The notes below the pieces were generated by a model that searched no databases, had not been told where the DNA came from, and saw only the letters and a program-made list of their open reading frames with translations. A stretch of DNA of 41,393 nucleotides from DATMFV01 sp035555975 (lineage in GTDB: Bacteria; Verrucomicrobiota; Verrucomicrobiia; Chthoniobacterales; Chthoniobacteraceae), in contig DATMFV010000141.1 in assembly GCA_035555975.1 (NCBI GenBank), positions 1-41,393 of the forward strand, given 5' to 3'. Below, piece by piece: positions 7,578 through 16,016 of the stretch (within the stretch, counting starts at the first letter, position 1; every line of letters begins with the position of its first letter). Made by a program: the position numbers and the translations under genes.

Positions 7578-8780
7578 ATGTCCATCACCGACCCACCCCT
7601 TCGTTTTGCCGTCATCGGCGCGCGCCGCGGCCGTACTTTCATTCATTCCGCCCGTTCCCTGCGCGACCGACAGGTGGAACTGACCGCCGTTTGCGATACT
7701 TCCCCCGCCATGCTGGAGGAGTGGAAGGACGAGCCGGAGATCACCCTGCATTCCGACTACGAGGCGGTTCTCAATGATCCGAAGATCGACGCCGTCTGTC
7801 TCGCGACGCCGGTCCCGCTCCATGCCCGGCAGGCGATCGCGGCGCTCCGGGCGGGCAAGCATGTTCTCTCGGAAGTCACCGCCGCCTACACGCTGGAGGA
7901 GGGGTGGGAGCTGATTGAAGCGGTCAGGAAAAGCGGGCGCACCTACATGATGGCGGAAAATTACTGCTTCATGGAACCGGTGCTCCAGGTGCAGCGGATG
8001 GTGGAGGAGGGGGTCTTCGGTGAACTGATCTACGCTTCGGGGAGTTATGTTCACGATTGCCGCAAACTTTTCTTTACGGCGGAGGGCGATTTGACCTGGC
8101 GCGGGGAACTGCGCCGGAATCTCCTCGCCAATTCGTACCCGACCCACTCGCTCGGCCCGGTCGCCCGTTGGCTAGGCATCAACCGCACCGATTTTCTCGA
8201 AACCACCGCCTCCTGGGCAAGCCGGACGGCGGCCGTGCCGCACTACGCCCGGCGTCAGCATCCCGATCGGCCGGAGTATGGCGAAACGAAGTTCTGGGCG
8301 CATGCCGATACCGTCAGCACGCAGATCAAGACCCGCAAGGGGGCCTTGATCGACCTCCGGGTCGACTGGTGCTCCGCCCGCCCGCACCAGATGACCCGTT
8401 ACGAACTTCAGGGGACCAGGGCGTCGTTCTGCTGGCCGGACGGACCGGGCAAGCCGGAGCCGCTGGTCTGGATCGAGGGAAAGAGCCCGGCGGACGAATA
8501 CGGGATCGCCACCGGGTGGGAGCCGCTCCTCCGCTACCGCGAGGCGTTTGAGCACCCGCTCTGGCGGGAGTTCCGCGCCGGGGCCGCTACGGCCGGGCAC
8601 GGCGGGGGCGACTATTTTGTGCTCCGCGAGTTTGTCGGGGCGATCCGCGAAGGCCGCCCGCCGTTGATTGATGTGGTCGATGCGGTCACCTGGTCGAGCA
8701 TCACCCCTTTGAGCCAGGCGTCGATCGCCCAAGGGTCGGCCCCCGTGGCGGTGCCTGATTTTACCCTTCCCCGCGCATGA
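7578..8780 (+). CDS. Gfo/Idh/MocA-family protein, GH109-like
   Basis: The 400-residue protein has an N-terminal Rossmann fold (LRFAVIGARRGRTFI, then AVCDTSPAML) and a C-terminal alpha/beta Gfo/Idh/MocA domain. The usual catalytic E-K-P motif reads SEVTAA (GKHVLSEVTAA), so the family lysine is absent. The segments MMAENYCF, GELIYASGSYVHDCR and YPTHSLGPVARWLGINR (His190) resemble family GH109, NAD-dependent alpha-N-acetylgalactosaminidases, rather than simple dehydrogenases. The role may be glycoside cleavage through a 3-keto intermediate, or sugar oxidation. No signal peptide is seen. It is the first gene of a four-gene operon and overlaps the next by ATGA. Superfamily is certain; the GH109 link comes from motif memory. 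Confidence 0.88.
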   Translation: MSITDPPLRFAVIGARRGRTFIHSARSLRDRQVELTAVCDTSPAMLEEWKDEPEITLHSDYEAVLNDPKIDAVCLATPVPLHARQAIAALRAGKHVLSEVTAAYTLEEGWELIEAVRKSGRTYMMAENYCFMEPVLQVQRMVEEGVFGELIYASGSYVHDCRKLFFTAEGDLTWRGELRRNLLANSYPTHSLGPVARWLGINRTDFLETTASWASRTAAVPHYARRQHPDRPEYGETKFWAHADTVSTQIKTRKGALIDLRVDWCSARPHQMTRYELQGTRASFCWPDGPGKPEPLVWIEGKSPADEYGIATGWEPLLRYREAFEHPLWREFRAGAATAGHGGGDYFVLREFVGAIREGRPPLIDVVDAVTWSSITPLSQASIAQGSAPVAVPDFTLPRA

Positions 8781-9955
8781 AGATTACCGCGATTGAAACC
8801 CATGTCTGCCATGCGCGGATGCGGAACTGGATCTTTGTCAAGGTGCTCACCGACCAGCCGGGGCTCTGGGGATGGGGGGAGGCGACGCTGGAGTGGCACA
8901 CCCGTTCGGTGGTCGGGGCGATCGAGGATCTTGCACAGCTCCTGATCGGCGAAGACCCGCGCCGGATCGAGCACCTCTGGCAGGTGATGTACCGCCAGCA
9001 CTTCTGGCACGGCAACGGGATCGTGCGGGGGACGGCGATCAGCGGGATCGACATCGCGCTCTGGGATCTTCTGGGCAAGATCCACGGCGTGCCGTGCCAT
9101 CAGCTCTGGGGCGGGCCGGTGCGCGATTTCGTGCGGCTTTACTGCCACCTGGGCGGCGGGAAGATGGAGGCGTTTTACGAAACCTCGCCTGCGGACGCTC
9201 CGGCCTTTGCGGAGCTGGCGCTGGCGGCGGTGGCCGACGGGTTTACGGCGTTCAAGTGCATGGCGGTGCCGGAAACGGCGTCGCTGGAAGGATTGCGCCC
9301 GATCCATTACGCCGAGGCGTGCGTTGCGGCGATGCGCGAGGCGGTCGGGCCGGAGATCGACATCATGGTCGACTGCCACGCCCGGCCTTCCCCGCGCATG
9401 GGGATGCGCTTTGCCAAGGCGCTCGACCCGTACGGGCTCTACTTTCTGGAGGAACCGTGCTGGCCGGAGGCGATGGAGGAGCTGGCGCGGATTCAGGAGG
9501 CGGTGAGCACGCCGATCGCGTCGGGGGAACGGCTGGTCTCCCAATACGCTTTCCGCGAACTTTTCGAGCGCCGGGCGGTCAGCGTGGTCCAGCCCGACAT
9601 CACCCACTGCGGCGGTTTGAGCGAAGCGCGGCGGATCGCCACGATGGCGGAGGCGTACCGCGTTTCGGTCGCTCCGCACAACCCGCAGGGACCGGTCAGC
9701 ACGGCGGCTTCGCTGGAACTCGGCTTCAGCATCCCGTCGTACATCATCTGCGAGTCGGTCCACTGCGACGTGCCGTGGCGCGACGAGGTGGTGAGCGAGT
9801 CGTTCACCGTGGAGCCCGAAGGGCGGCTGGTGCGCCCTTCGACGCGGCCGGGGCTCGGGATCGAGATCAACGAAGCCGAAGTGGCCCGGCACCCTTTCCA
9901 GCAGGAGGTGCTCCAGCGTTCGTTTGCCGGCGACGGAGCGGTCATCGACTGGTAA
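8777..9955 (+). CDS. Enolase-superfamily acid-sugar dehydratase, galactonate-dehydratase-like
   Basis: The 392-residue protein belongs to the mandelate racemase subgroup. Metal ligands are visible at Asp199 (VDCHAR, with His201), Glu225 (LEEP) and Glu251 (SGER). The catalytic His301 is in APHNPQGP, and Glu326 follows. The spacing of all six positions matches, with a constant offset of 16, the E. coli DgoD residues as I remember them (183, 185, 209, 235, 285, 310). It would dehydrate an aldonate to a 2-keto-3-deoxy acid. The exact substrate is not fixed by these motifs. It overlaps the preceding gene by ATGA and is followed after 5 bases by an SDR. Confidence 0.88.
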   Translation: MKITAIETHVCHARMRNWIFVKVLTDQPGLWGWGEATLEWHTRSVVGAIEDLAQLLIGEDPRRIEHLWQVMYRQHFWHGNGIVRGTAISGIDIALWDLLGKIHGVPCHQLWGGPVRDFVRLYCHLGGGKMEAFYETSPADAPAFAELALAAVADGFTAFKCMAVPETASLEGLRPIHYAEACVAAMREAVGPEIDIMVDCHARPSPRMGMRFAKALDPYGLYFLEEPCWPEAMEELARIQEAVSTPIASGERLVSQYAFRELFERRAVSVVQPDITHCGGLSEARRIATMAEAYRVSVAPHNPQGPVSTAASLELGFSIPSYIICESVHCDVPWRDEVVSESFTVEPEGRLVRPSTRPGLGIEINEAEVARHPFQQEVLQRSFAGDGAVIDW

Positions 9956-9960
9956 CGTTC

Positions 9961-10716
9961 ATGAAGCTCTCTCTTGAACCGGGCGTGGTCGCGATCAGCG
10001 GCGGTTGCGGCGACATCGGCCTTGCGACGGCGCGGGCCTTTGCCGAAGCCGGTTGCCGGGTTGCGCTGGCGGACCTGGCCGAAAAACCGGCGGGCTGCAA
10101 CGGCTTTTACCACGAAAAGCTGGATGTTTCCGATCCCGAAGCGGTCGAAGCGTGGTACGAAAATCTCGAGCGCCACTTTGGCGAGCCGCCCCGTTACCTT
10201 GTTGCGAACGCCGCGATCGTTACCTTCCGCCGCTGTTTGGAGATCACCCCGGCGGAGTGGAAACGCGAGCTGGAGGTCAACCTCAACGGAGCGTTTTACT
10301 TTGCGCAGGCGGGGGCGCGGCGGCTGGCGGCATCGAACCGGCCCGGGCGGATCGTCTTTGTCGGAAGCTGGGCGGCGCATGCGCCCCACCGGGCGATTCC
10401 CGCCTACAGCGTGGCAAAGGCGGGGATGCGGATGCTCTGCAAGACGATGGCGCTGGAGCTGGCGGCGCACGGCATCGCGGTCAACGAAGTCGCGCCCGGG
10501 TATGTCGATGCGGGCCTGAGCGGCCGGGCGTTTGAGGCCGATCCCGACCTGCGCGCCGCGGCGGAGAGCGGGGTGCCGCTCGCACGGCTGCTTTCCCCGG
10601 CGCAAGTGGCCGCCCAGATCGTTTATCTTTGCAGCGAAGCCGCCGCCCAGATCACCGGAACGACGGTGCTGGTCGACGGCGGCCTTTCCCTGTTACAAGG
10701 ACCAACCTCCCGATGA
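9961..10716 (+). CDS. Short-chain dehydrogenase/reductase (SDR)
   Basis: The 251-residue protein is of classical SDR length. The nucleotide loop reads SGGCGDIG (a variant of TGxxxGxG) near residues 14-21, and VANAAI serves as the NAG-type motif. The catalytic triad is Ser136, Tyr149, Lys153, with the usual Ser-13-Tyr-4-Lys spacing. The C-terminus GTTVLVDGG is typical. It would oxidise or reduce a sugar or sugar-acid hydroxyl with NAD(P). The five-base gap from the dehydratase and the ATGA overlap with the next gene place it in the same operon. The substrate is unknown. Confidence 0.92.
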   Translation: MKLSLEPGVVAISGGCGDIGLATARAFAEAGCRVALADLAEKPAGCNGFYHEKLDVSDPEAVEAWYENLERHFGEPPRYLVANAAIVTFRRCLEITPAEWKRELEVNLNGAFYFAQAGARRLAASNRPGRIVFVGSWAAHAPHRAIPAYSVAKAGMRMLCKTMALELAAHGIAVNEVAPGYVDAGLSGRAFEADPDLRAAAESGVPLARLLSPAQVAAQIVYLCSEAAAQITGTTVLVDGGLSLLQGPTSR

Positions 10717-12113
10717 TCAACCCGCCGCCTCCCTTCACCTCTCCTTCATTCCGGGGCCGTTTTGGCGTCGCCCGCCGTGACATCACGCCGCCGCCGGGGA
10801 TCTATTCCCGCAACTGGGGCGCGGCGACTAGCGACGTTGCCATGGGCGTTCATCGTCCGCTCACGTTGACCGTGTTGACGCTTCACGGGGAGGGGGACAA
10901 CGCCCCGCTGGCGATCCTCGCGCTCGATCTCGGCTGGTGGCGCTCGGCGCAGGAGGAGCGGATTTTGAAGGAGGCAGTGCTTGCGGCGGGGATTGCGCAA
11001 GGGCGTTATCTCATCGCCCTTTCCCATACCCATGCCGGACCGGTTTTTTGTCCGGGCCAGACGGAGCAACCGGGCGGAGAAAAAATCGCGGATTATCTTC
11101 AAAGCGTGGTCAGCGCCATGACCGGAGCGATCGGCGAAGCGTTGAGCAACGCGCAGCCCGGCCTGCTCGAAACCGCCACCGGCTCGTGCGGGCTGGCTGC
11201 CAACCGCGATTTTCCCGATCCGGAGCGCAACGGCGAGCGGCTGCTGGTCGGCTGGAACCCGGCGGCGGAGGCGGACCAGACCGTGCTGGTCGGTCGCATG
11301 ACCGACGCGCAGGGGCGCGCGCTCGCCACGCTGGTCAACTACGCCTGCCACCCGACCATTCTGGCATGGGAAAACAACCGGATTTCCCCTGATTTTGTCG
11401 GGGCGATGCGCGAAGTGGTGGAAACGGAGACCGGAGCGCCGACACTCTTTCTGCAAGGGGCTTCGGGCGATCTCGCGCCGCGGCACCAGTATGTCGGCGA
11501 CCTGAACGTGGCTGACCGCGCCGGGCGTTGCCTCGGCCACGCGGTCCTCTCGATCCTTTTCGGGATGCCGGAGCCGGGCGGGGAACTGGTTTACCGGGGA
11601 GCCGTGGAATCGGGCGCGCCGCTGGCGCTCTGGGCGACGCGACCACGCACCTCCATCCCCACCGATCTCAAGACGCAAACCACAGAAATCGCTCTCCCGA
11701 TCAAGCCGGATCTCCCTTCCGAAGCGGCGTTGCTGGAGGCGATTCGCCAATGCAGCGATCGCGTGGAAGGCGAGCGTCTGGCGCGCAAATTGTTCCTGCG
11801 CCGCTCCCTCGGCGACGGGGAGGCGCTGGTTTCCCCGCATTACCTTTGGCAGTGCGGCGAAATCGTCTTTGTCTCCGTGGCCAATGAAGTCTATTCCTCG
11901 CTTCAATCCACGCTACGGGCCGCCGCCGCCCCGCGACCGCTCTTTGTGATTACGGTTGCCAACGGCGGGCGCGGCTATCTTTCCCCCGCTGATTCCTACC
12001 GCCTCAATAGCTATGCCTCATGGCAAAGCCCGTTTGCGGAAGGATGTTTTGAGCAGACGATCGCCGTGCTGGAGTCTGCCGTGAGGTCATTTCAAACCAA
12101 CGAACGCAGATAA
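10713..12113 (+). CDS. Neutral-ceramidase-fold protein with altered nucleophile
   Basis: The 466-residue protein matches the N-terminal catalytic domain of neutral/alkaline ceramidases (start RFGVARRDITPPPG). Likely zinc ligands are retained: the SHTH motif at 104-107, His213 (ACHPT), Glu392 (NEVY) and Tyr422. The ceramidase nucleophile motif G-D-V-S-P is here GDLAP (252-256), with Ala255 in place of serine. There is no signal peptide. True ceramide hydrolysis is therefore unlikely, and the operon (GH109-like, acid-sugar dehydratase, SDR) suggests hydrolysis of a small sugar-derived amide, ester or lactone. The last 22 bases overlap the convergent isomerase gene on the other strand. Confidence 0.85.
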   Translation: MINPPPPFTSPSFRGRFGVARRDITPPPGIYSRNWGAATSDVAMGVHRPLTLTVLTLHGEGDNAPLAILALDLGWWRSAQEERILKEAVLAAGIAQGRYLIALSHTHAGPVFCPGQTEQPGGEKIADYLQSVVSAMTGAIGEALSNAQPGLLETATGSCGLAANRDFPDPERNGERLLVGWNPAAEADQTVLVGRMTDAQGRALATLVNYACHPTILAWENNRISPDFVGAMREVVETETGAPTLFLQGASGDLAPRHQYVGDLNVADRAGRCLGHAVLSILFGMPEPGGELVYRGAVESGAPLALWATRPRTSIPTDLKTQTTEIALPIKPDLPSEAALLEAIRQCSDRVEGERLARKLFLRRSLGDGEALVSPHYLWQCGEIVFVSVANEVYSSLQSTLRAAAAPRPLFVITVANGGRGYLSPADSYRLNSYASWQSPFAEGCFEQTIAVLESAVRSFQTNERR

Positions 12114-12970
12114 GCGAGATCGCCCCGGGCAAACCATTCGCGGTCCCCTTTTCGCGGCGCTTCGAGACAGAGCGGTCCCTGATAACCGTGCGCTTTGAGC
12201 AGCCTGATCTGGTGCCGAACGTCGATGATGCCATCGCTCAACGCGCTGACGAGGAACGAGCCATCGACGGGCGGCACCGCGAAGTTTTTCAGATGGACGT
12301 AAAAAAGCCGGGAGCCGATTTCGTTCAATGAGGCTTCCATCGACGGGGATTCGGGAAAGAGCAGCAGGTTGGTATAATCCCAGAGGAGGCCGATGGCGGG
12401 ATGATCGACGGATTCCACCAGGCGTTTGGCCGCCGGGATCGTGTCATGCAGGTAACACGGGTGCGTCTCCAGCGCGAACCGGCACCCGAGTTCCTCGCCC
12501 AGCGCTCCCAGACGCCGGAGCGCTTCGGTCGCGCGGCACCATTGCGCTTCCGTGGCAACGGCCGAGCCGTGCTGATGGTACGCCGCTCCGGGGACTGAAG
12601 CTGCCGGGTTCATCAGGACGCCGGTTTGGAAATTGATCACGCGCAACGGAAAGCGCCGGGCGGCTTCGCGGTAGAAACGTTCGGCGATGTCGAGTTCACG
12701 GGCATAAACGGCGTCGTCAGCCGTCATCAGGTCCGGCCCCGGCGTGCCGAAGCTGACCCATTCCAGTGGAGCACCGTCCCAGGCGCGCGAGATTTCGTCA
12801 AGATAAGCGAGGTCGTCTCCTTGATGGCGCGCCGGTTTGCGTCGCCACTCGATGCCGTCGGCTCCGAGGTCGCGGGCGAGAGCGCATGCTTCGCGCAAGG
12901 TACGGTGTGGCTCAAAGTAGTTGATATGAAGAAGAATCGGTAGCATCTCTGAAAAGTTGGTTTGTTTCAT
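12092..12970 (-). CDS. Sugar phosphate isomerase/epimerase-like TIM-barrel protein
   Basis: The protein is 292 residues from the first ATG (12970) or 284 from the second (12946). It fits the xylose-isomerase-like / AP endonuclease 2 TIM barrel. The start LPILLHINYFEPHRTLREACALARDLGADGIEWRR is typical, as are CRFALETHPCYLHDT, IGLLWDYTN and FYVHLKNFA, which supply the acidic and histidine metal ligands (Glu, His, Asp, His). Members isomerise or epimerise sugars or inositols. It is downstream of a LacI regulator, 28 bases away, and probably in its regulon. A perfect inverted repeat spans the first start codon, so the second ATG is a serious alternative. Confidence 0.85.
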   Translation of the reverse strand: MKQTNFSEMLPILLHINYFEPHRTLREACALARDLGADGIEWRRKPARHQGDDLAYLDEISRAWDGAPLEWVSFGTPGPDLMTADDAVYARELDIAERFYREAARRFPLRVINFQTGVLMNPAASVPGAAYHQHGSAVATEAQWCRATEALRRLGALGEELGCRFALETHPCYLHDTIPAAKRLVESVDHPAIGLLWDYTNLLLFPESPSMEASLNEIGSRLFYVHLKNFAVPPVDGSFLVSALSDGIIDVRHQIRLLKAHGYQGPLCLEAPRKGDREWFARGDLAYLRSLV

Positions 12971-12996
12971 GGAACACTGTGAAACAAAATGGAAAC
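12961..12996. promoter_or_regulatory. Inverted repeat between LacI regulator and isomerase genes
   Basis: Perfect 9-bp arms TTTGTTTCA (12961-12969) and TGAAACAAA (12980-12988) flank a 10-base loop and overlap the first possible start codon of the isomerase. Half-site-like words (GTTTCA, TGGAAC, TGAAAC, TGGAAAC) occur four times in 36 bases, and the same words form the operator-like palindrome at 14101-14114. It may be a second operator or an RNA hairpin that controls translation of the downstream gene. Confidence 0.5.
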
Positions 12997-12998
12997 AT

Positions 12999-14063
12999 CT
13001 ACCGTGCGGGGGCAGGCCCGGTGGATTGGCGGACGACCATTTCTCCCTTCACGATCACCGTCCGGCCGGGCGATTCCGGGTTTTCGGCCCGGTCGGCAAT
13101 GAGGCGGACCGCCTCCCTCGCCATCGTTTCAAAATTCTGCCGGTAGGTCGTCAGCGGGACCGGCGTTTGCGCCGGGTCGTCATCGTAACCGACGATGCTG
13201 ATGTCGTCGGGCACTTTGAGCCCGCGGGCGGCGCATTCGGCGATCAGCGCCGAGACGTAGGTGTCGTAGGTCACGATCGCCGTCGGCGGTCTGGGGCAGG
13301 AGAGGACCCGGTCGAGAAAGAGCTTGATCGCCGCCACTTCCCCCCTCAGAGGGAAATGAAACGGCTGGAAGAACTCGGCCGGTTGATCCAGCCCGAGGTG
13401 AATCCCGTGAAAGAGGAATTCGGCCCAGTAGCGCTGGTCCTGCCATCCTCCGGGGTAGACCCGGAAGCAGGCGATGGAACGATGGCCGAGCCCGTGGAGG
13501 AGATCGAGCTGTTCATGTGCCGCCTGCCGGACATCGGGCAGGACGGAGTCGATGAACGGAACGTCGGAGGCAACGTTGAAAAGAACCACCGGCACTTTCC
13601 CGCGCAGGATTTCCAGCCGCTCGGGCGGAAGCTTTTCGGCGACCACGCCGTAAACTTTTCCCTCCTCCACACACTGCAAACCTCCCTCTACGGTGGCGTC
13701 CTGTTCGTGGTCGATCAGGAGCGGATAGCAGTGCGCGGCAGCGCAGGCGGATTGGAAGCCGATCAGGTGCCGCGTATAAAAGAGATTGCCTTCGAGGATG
13801 CGGCTTTTGATCTCGGTCGTGATCGCAAAGGCGAGCGTGCGATGTTTGGCCGCTGCGGGACGGGCGATCGTCTGGATCGGCTTGCTCTGGTAGCCGTGTT
13901 CACGGAGCGCCGCCAGCACCTCCTCCCTCATCTTGGGCGAGACGTTCGGATGCCCGTTGAGAACGCGCGAAACGGTGGTGACCGAAGCGCCCGTTTTCCG
14001 GGAGATTTTACGGAGAGGTGGAAGCGTGCGGGCCATGGGGCAAAGTGGAGTGAGGTCCTTCAT
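12999..14063 (-). CDS. LacI-family transcriptional regulator
   Basis: The protein is 354 residues from the first ATG. An internal start at 14036 (MARTLPPLRKISRKTG) fits the family better because the HTH normally begins within ten residues of the N-terminus. The HTH/hinge is SRKTGASVTTVSRVLNGHPNVSP. The rest is a periplasmic-binding-protein-like effector domain with DVPFIDSVLPD, ISIVGYDDDP and a final GRTVIVKGEMVVRQST. It should bind a sugar and control the isomerase gene behind it and probably the divergent PEP-CTERM cassette at 14205. A TTGGAACGTTTCAA palindrome lies 38 bases upstream of the first start. Neither start has a clear ribosome binding site. Confidence 0.92.
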   Translation of the reverse strand: MKDLTPLCPMARTLPPLRKISRKTGASVTTVSRVLNGHPNVSPKMREEVLAALREHGYQSKPIQTIARPAAAKHRTLAFAITTEIKSRILEGNLFYTRHLIGFQSACAAAHCYPLLIDHEQDATVEGGLQCVEEGKVYGVVAEKLPPERLEILRGKVPVVLFNVASDVPFIDSVLPDVRQAAHEQLDLLHGLGHRSIACFRVYPGGWQDQRYWAEFLFHGIHLGLDQPAEFFQPFHFPLRGEVAAIKLFLDRVLSCPRPPTAIVTYDTYVSALIAECAARGLKVPDDISIVGYDDDPAQTPVPLTTYRQNFETMAREAVRLIADRAENPESPGRTVIVKGEMVVRQSTGPAPAR

Positions 14064-14100
14064 TCATGAAGGGAAAAGCGGGGAAGGTCAAGAAGGGAAA

Positions 14101-14151
14101 TTGGAACGTTTCAAGAAAAAACATTGTTGAAAACCAAATTTATCTTGAAAC
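14101..14151. promoter_or_regulatory. Candidate LacI-type operator cluster
   Basis: TTGGAACGTTTCAA (14101-14114) is a 14-bp palindrome with one mismatched pair and a central CG, the classic shape of LacI/GalR-family operators. Two further half-site-like words, TTGAAAAC (14127-14134) and TTGAAAC (14145-14151), follow. The cluster lies between the LacI-type gene and the divergent PEP-CTERM cassette, so it could control both directions. The family-to-site link is inferred. Confidence 0.6.
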
Positions 14152-14204
14152 AAACCGATGGCAAGTTAGGATCTATCCCAATCTTTCAACAGGAGACCTC
14201 CCTC

Positions 14205-16004
14205 ATGCCTTCTTTCAACCGATCCACAAAGTCGTTGTTCCTCCCCGGCCGTTTTCGCCTGAAGCTCCTCTCTCTCGCCCTGGTGGGGTGTGCCTTATGG
14301 GGAAACGTCATTCCGGTACAGGGGGAGACGTTCAATCCCACCAGCGGGACCGGGCATAGCTGGACTGCTCCCTCCAACTGGTCGCCGGAAGGGGTCCCGG
14401 ACGCGATCGACGCGGCGGCCATTTTTCAGGCAACGACCACCACGACCGCTTCGGCGAGCCTGACGCAGACCGTCCAGCTCGGTTCCTTCACTGTCGACCT
14501 GACGAGCGGCTCCTGGAGTGTTACCGGTTCGGGCAAGATCCAATGGAACACCTCGGCCCCCACGGTCAATCCGTCCATTCATCTCAAGGCTCACGCCACG
14601 AACGCCCGTTCGCTGACCCTTGAGGCCGGCTTGATCGACGCGACGGGACCGGGGTTAAAAAAGGGTCTTGATATTACGGGGGAGGGCGCTGCCAGGGTGA
14701 CCCTTAACTTTCAGGGCGACAATAGCGGCTTTACCGGCGGCTTTAATCTCAAGAGCACGACCGCCCAGACGATCGTTTTTTCCACGGCCCAATCGCTGGG
14801 TAACAATGAGGTAAGGGTTTTTGGAAGCAGCTATCAACTGCGGTTCGGCAACAACGCCAGCGACACCAACTGGTCCTTTGCAAACCACATCGCCATGGAG
14901 GATGGCGCGGCGAAGGTCGGTATTTATTCCAATGCGAAGAGTGGCTACACTACAACGTTGACCGGGGTGGTCAGCGGCAAGGGAGGTGTCGAGTTCTGGA
15001 GCTATTACGGCGGCGGGCTGGAACTGACCGGAGAGAACACCTATGAAGGGACCACCCTGATTGCCGGAGGTCTTCGTCTGACTTTCCATGATGTCTCCAA
15101 TTTCGGAACGGGTGACACCATCAGCTTCGCCCGCTCCATATCGGACCCGACGTTGATCTACGCTGAAGGCAATACCCAGGATCTTACCCTGAAGGCGGAT
15201 GGCATCACCCGCAGGACCGTGGATCTTCGCAACGCCCAGGTCAGGATCGATACGGGGCTCAACGACGTGACCTTTACCAATGCCTTGTCAGGTAGCCAGG
15301 CGGATTCCGGGCTGATCAAGCAGGGAGAAGGAACCTTGAGGCTTCGGGGAGCCAATGGGCAGCGGGCTCTGACCACCGTCGAGGCGGGCACGCTTCTGAT
15401 CAACAACACGACCGGTTCAGGCACCGGGACCGGGCAGGTCACGATCAACGCAGGGGCCGTTCTGGGCGGCACCGGCGCGGCCCGTCCCGATGCCGATCGT
15501 TCCATTACCGTCGAGGCCGGGGGAACGCTCGCTCCCGGTGATTCGCTGGAAACCAACAGCGTCGGCATTTTGACGCTGGATCTCTCCAATACCACGGGTC
15601 GCCTCGTATTGGAGGACGACTCAAGGCTGGCTTTTGAGCTTGCCTCGGGTCTTCTCTCGGATCAACTGGTCATCCAGAGCGAAAGCGCGGGTAGTGTTTC
15701 CTTTGAAGGAACGACGACGCTTCATCTAAGTCCCCTCGCCGGGGTTACTCTTGAGGAGGGCGACTACATTCTCTTTCAGGCGGGCGGAGATGACATCTAT
15801 ACAGGGCTTACGGTCGATGGGGAGCATCGGATTACCGGCGGGCTTCTGATCGGCCCCGGTCTGGCTGGCTACCAGAGCTCCCTCTGGTTGAACGATGGCG
15901 ATATCGTCCTCTCCCTCCAGGCCATCCCGGAACCTTCCAGCCTCGCCATGCTCTCCGCGATGGCCGCCCTGATCGTGATCGGTCGTTTCCGCCGCCGCCG
16001 TTAA
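14205..16004 (+). CDS. Secreted autotransporter-type beta-strand-repeat protein with PEP-CTERM tail
   Basis: The 599-residue protein starts at the ATG preceded by AGGAG (14191-14195) with 9-base spacing. Residues about 14-42 form a signal peptide. The mature part is Gly/Thr/Ser/Asn-rich, with parallel beta-helix wording such as LELTGENTYEGTTLIAGGLRLTF and GEGTLRLRG followed by TTVEAGTLLINN, the autotransporter-associated beta-strand repeat. The C-terminus is IPEPSSLAML, a hydrophobic segment and RFRRRR: a PEP-CTERM sorting signal recognised by an exosortase and thought to anchor or process surface proteins. Twelve bases separate it from the secreted glycosidase-like gene. No exosortase is in the window. 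Confidence 0.9.
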   Translation: MPSFNRSTKSLFLPGRFRLKLLSLALVGCALWGNVIPVQGETFNPTSGTGHSWTAPSNWSPEGVPDAIDAAAIFQATTTTTASASLTQTVQLGSFTVDLTSGSWSVTGSGKIQWNTSAPTVNPSIHLKAHATNARSLTLEAGLIDATGPGLKKGLDITGEGAARVTLNFQGDNSGFTGGFNLKSTTAQTIVFSTAQSLGNNEVRVFGSSYQLRFGNNASDTNWSFANHIAMEDGAAKVGIYSNAKSGYTTTLTGVVSGKGGVEFWSYYGGGLELTGENTYEGTTLIAGGLRLTFHDVSNFGTGDTISFARSISDPTLIYAEGNTQDLTLKADGITRRTVDLRNAQVRIDTGLNDVTFTNALSGSQADSGLIKQGEGTLRLRGANGQRALTTVEAGTLLINNTTGSGTGTGQVTINAGAVLGGTGAARPDADRSITVEAGGTLAPGDSLETNSVGILTLDLSNTTGRLVLEDDSRLAFELASGLLSDQLVIQSESAGSVSFEGTTTLHLSPLAGVTLEEGDYILFQAGGDDIYTGLTVDGEHRITGGLLIGPGLAGYQSSLWLNDGDIVLSLQAIPEPSSLAMLSAMAALIVIGRFRRRR

Positions 16005-16016
16005 ATTTTCATTTTT

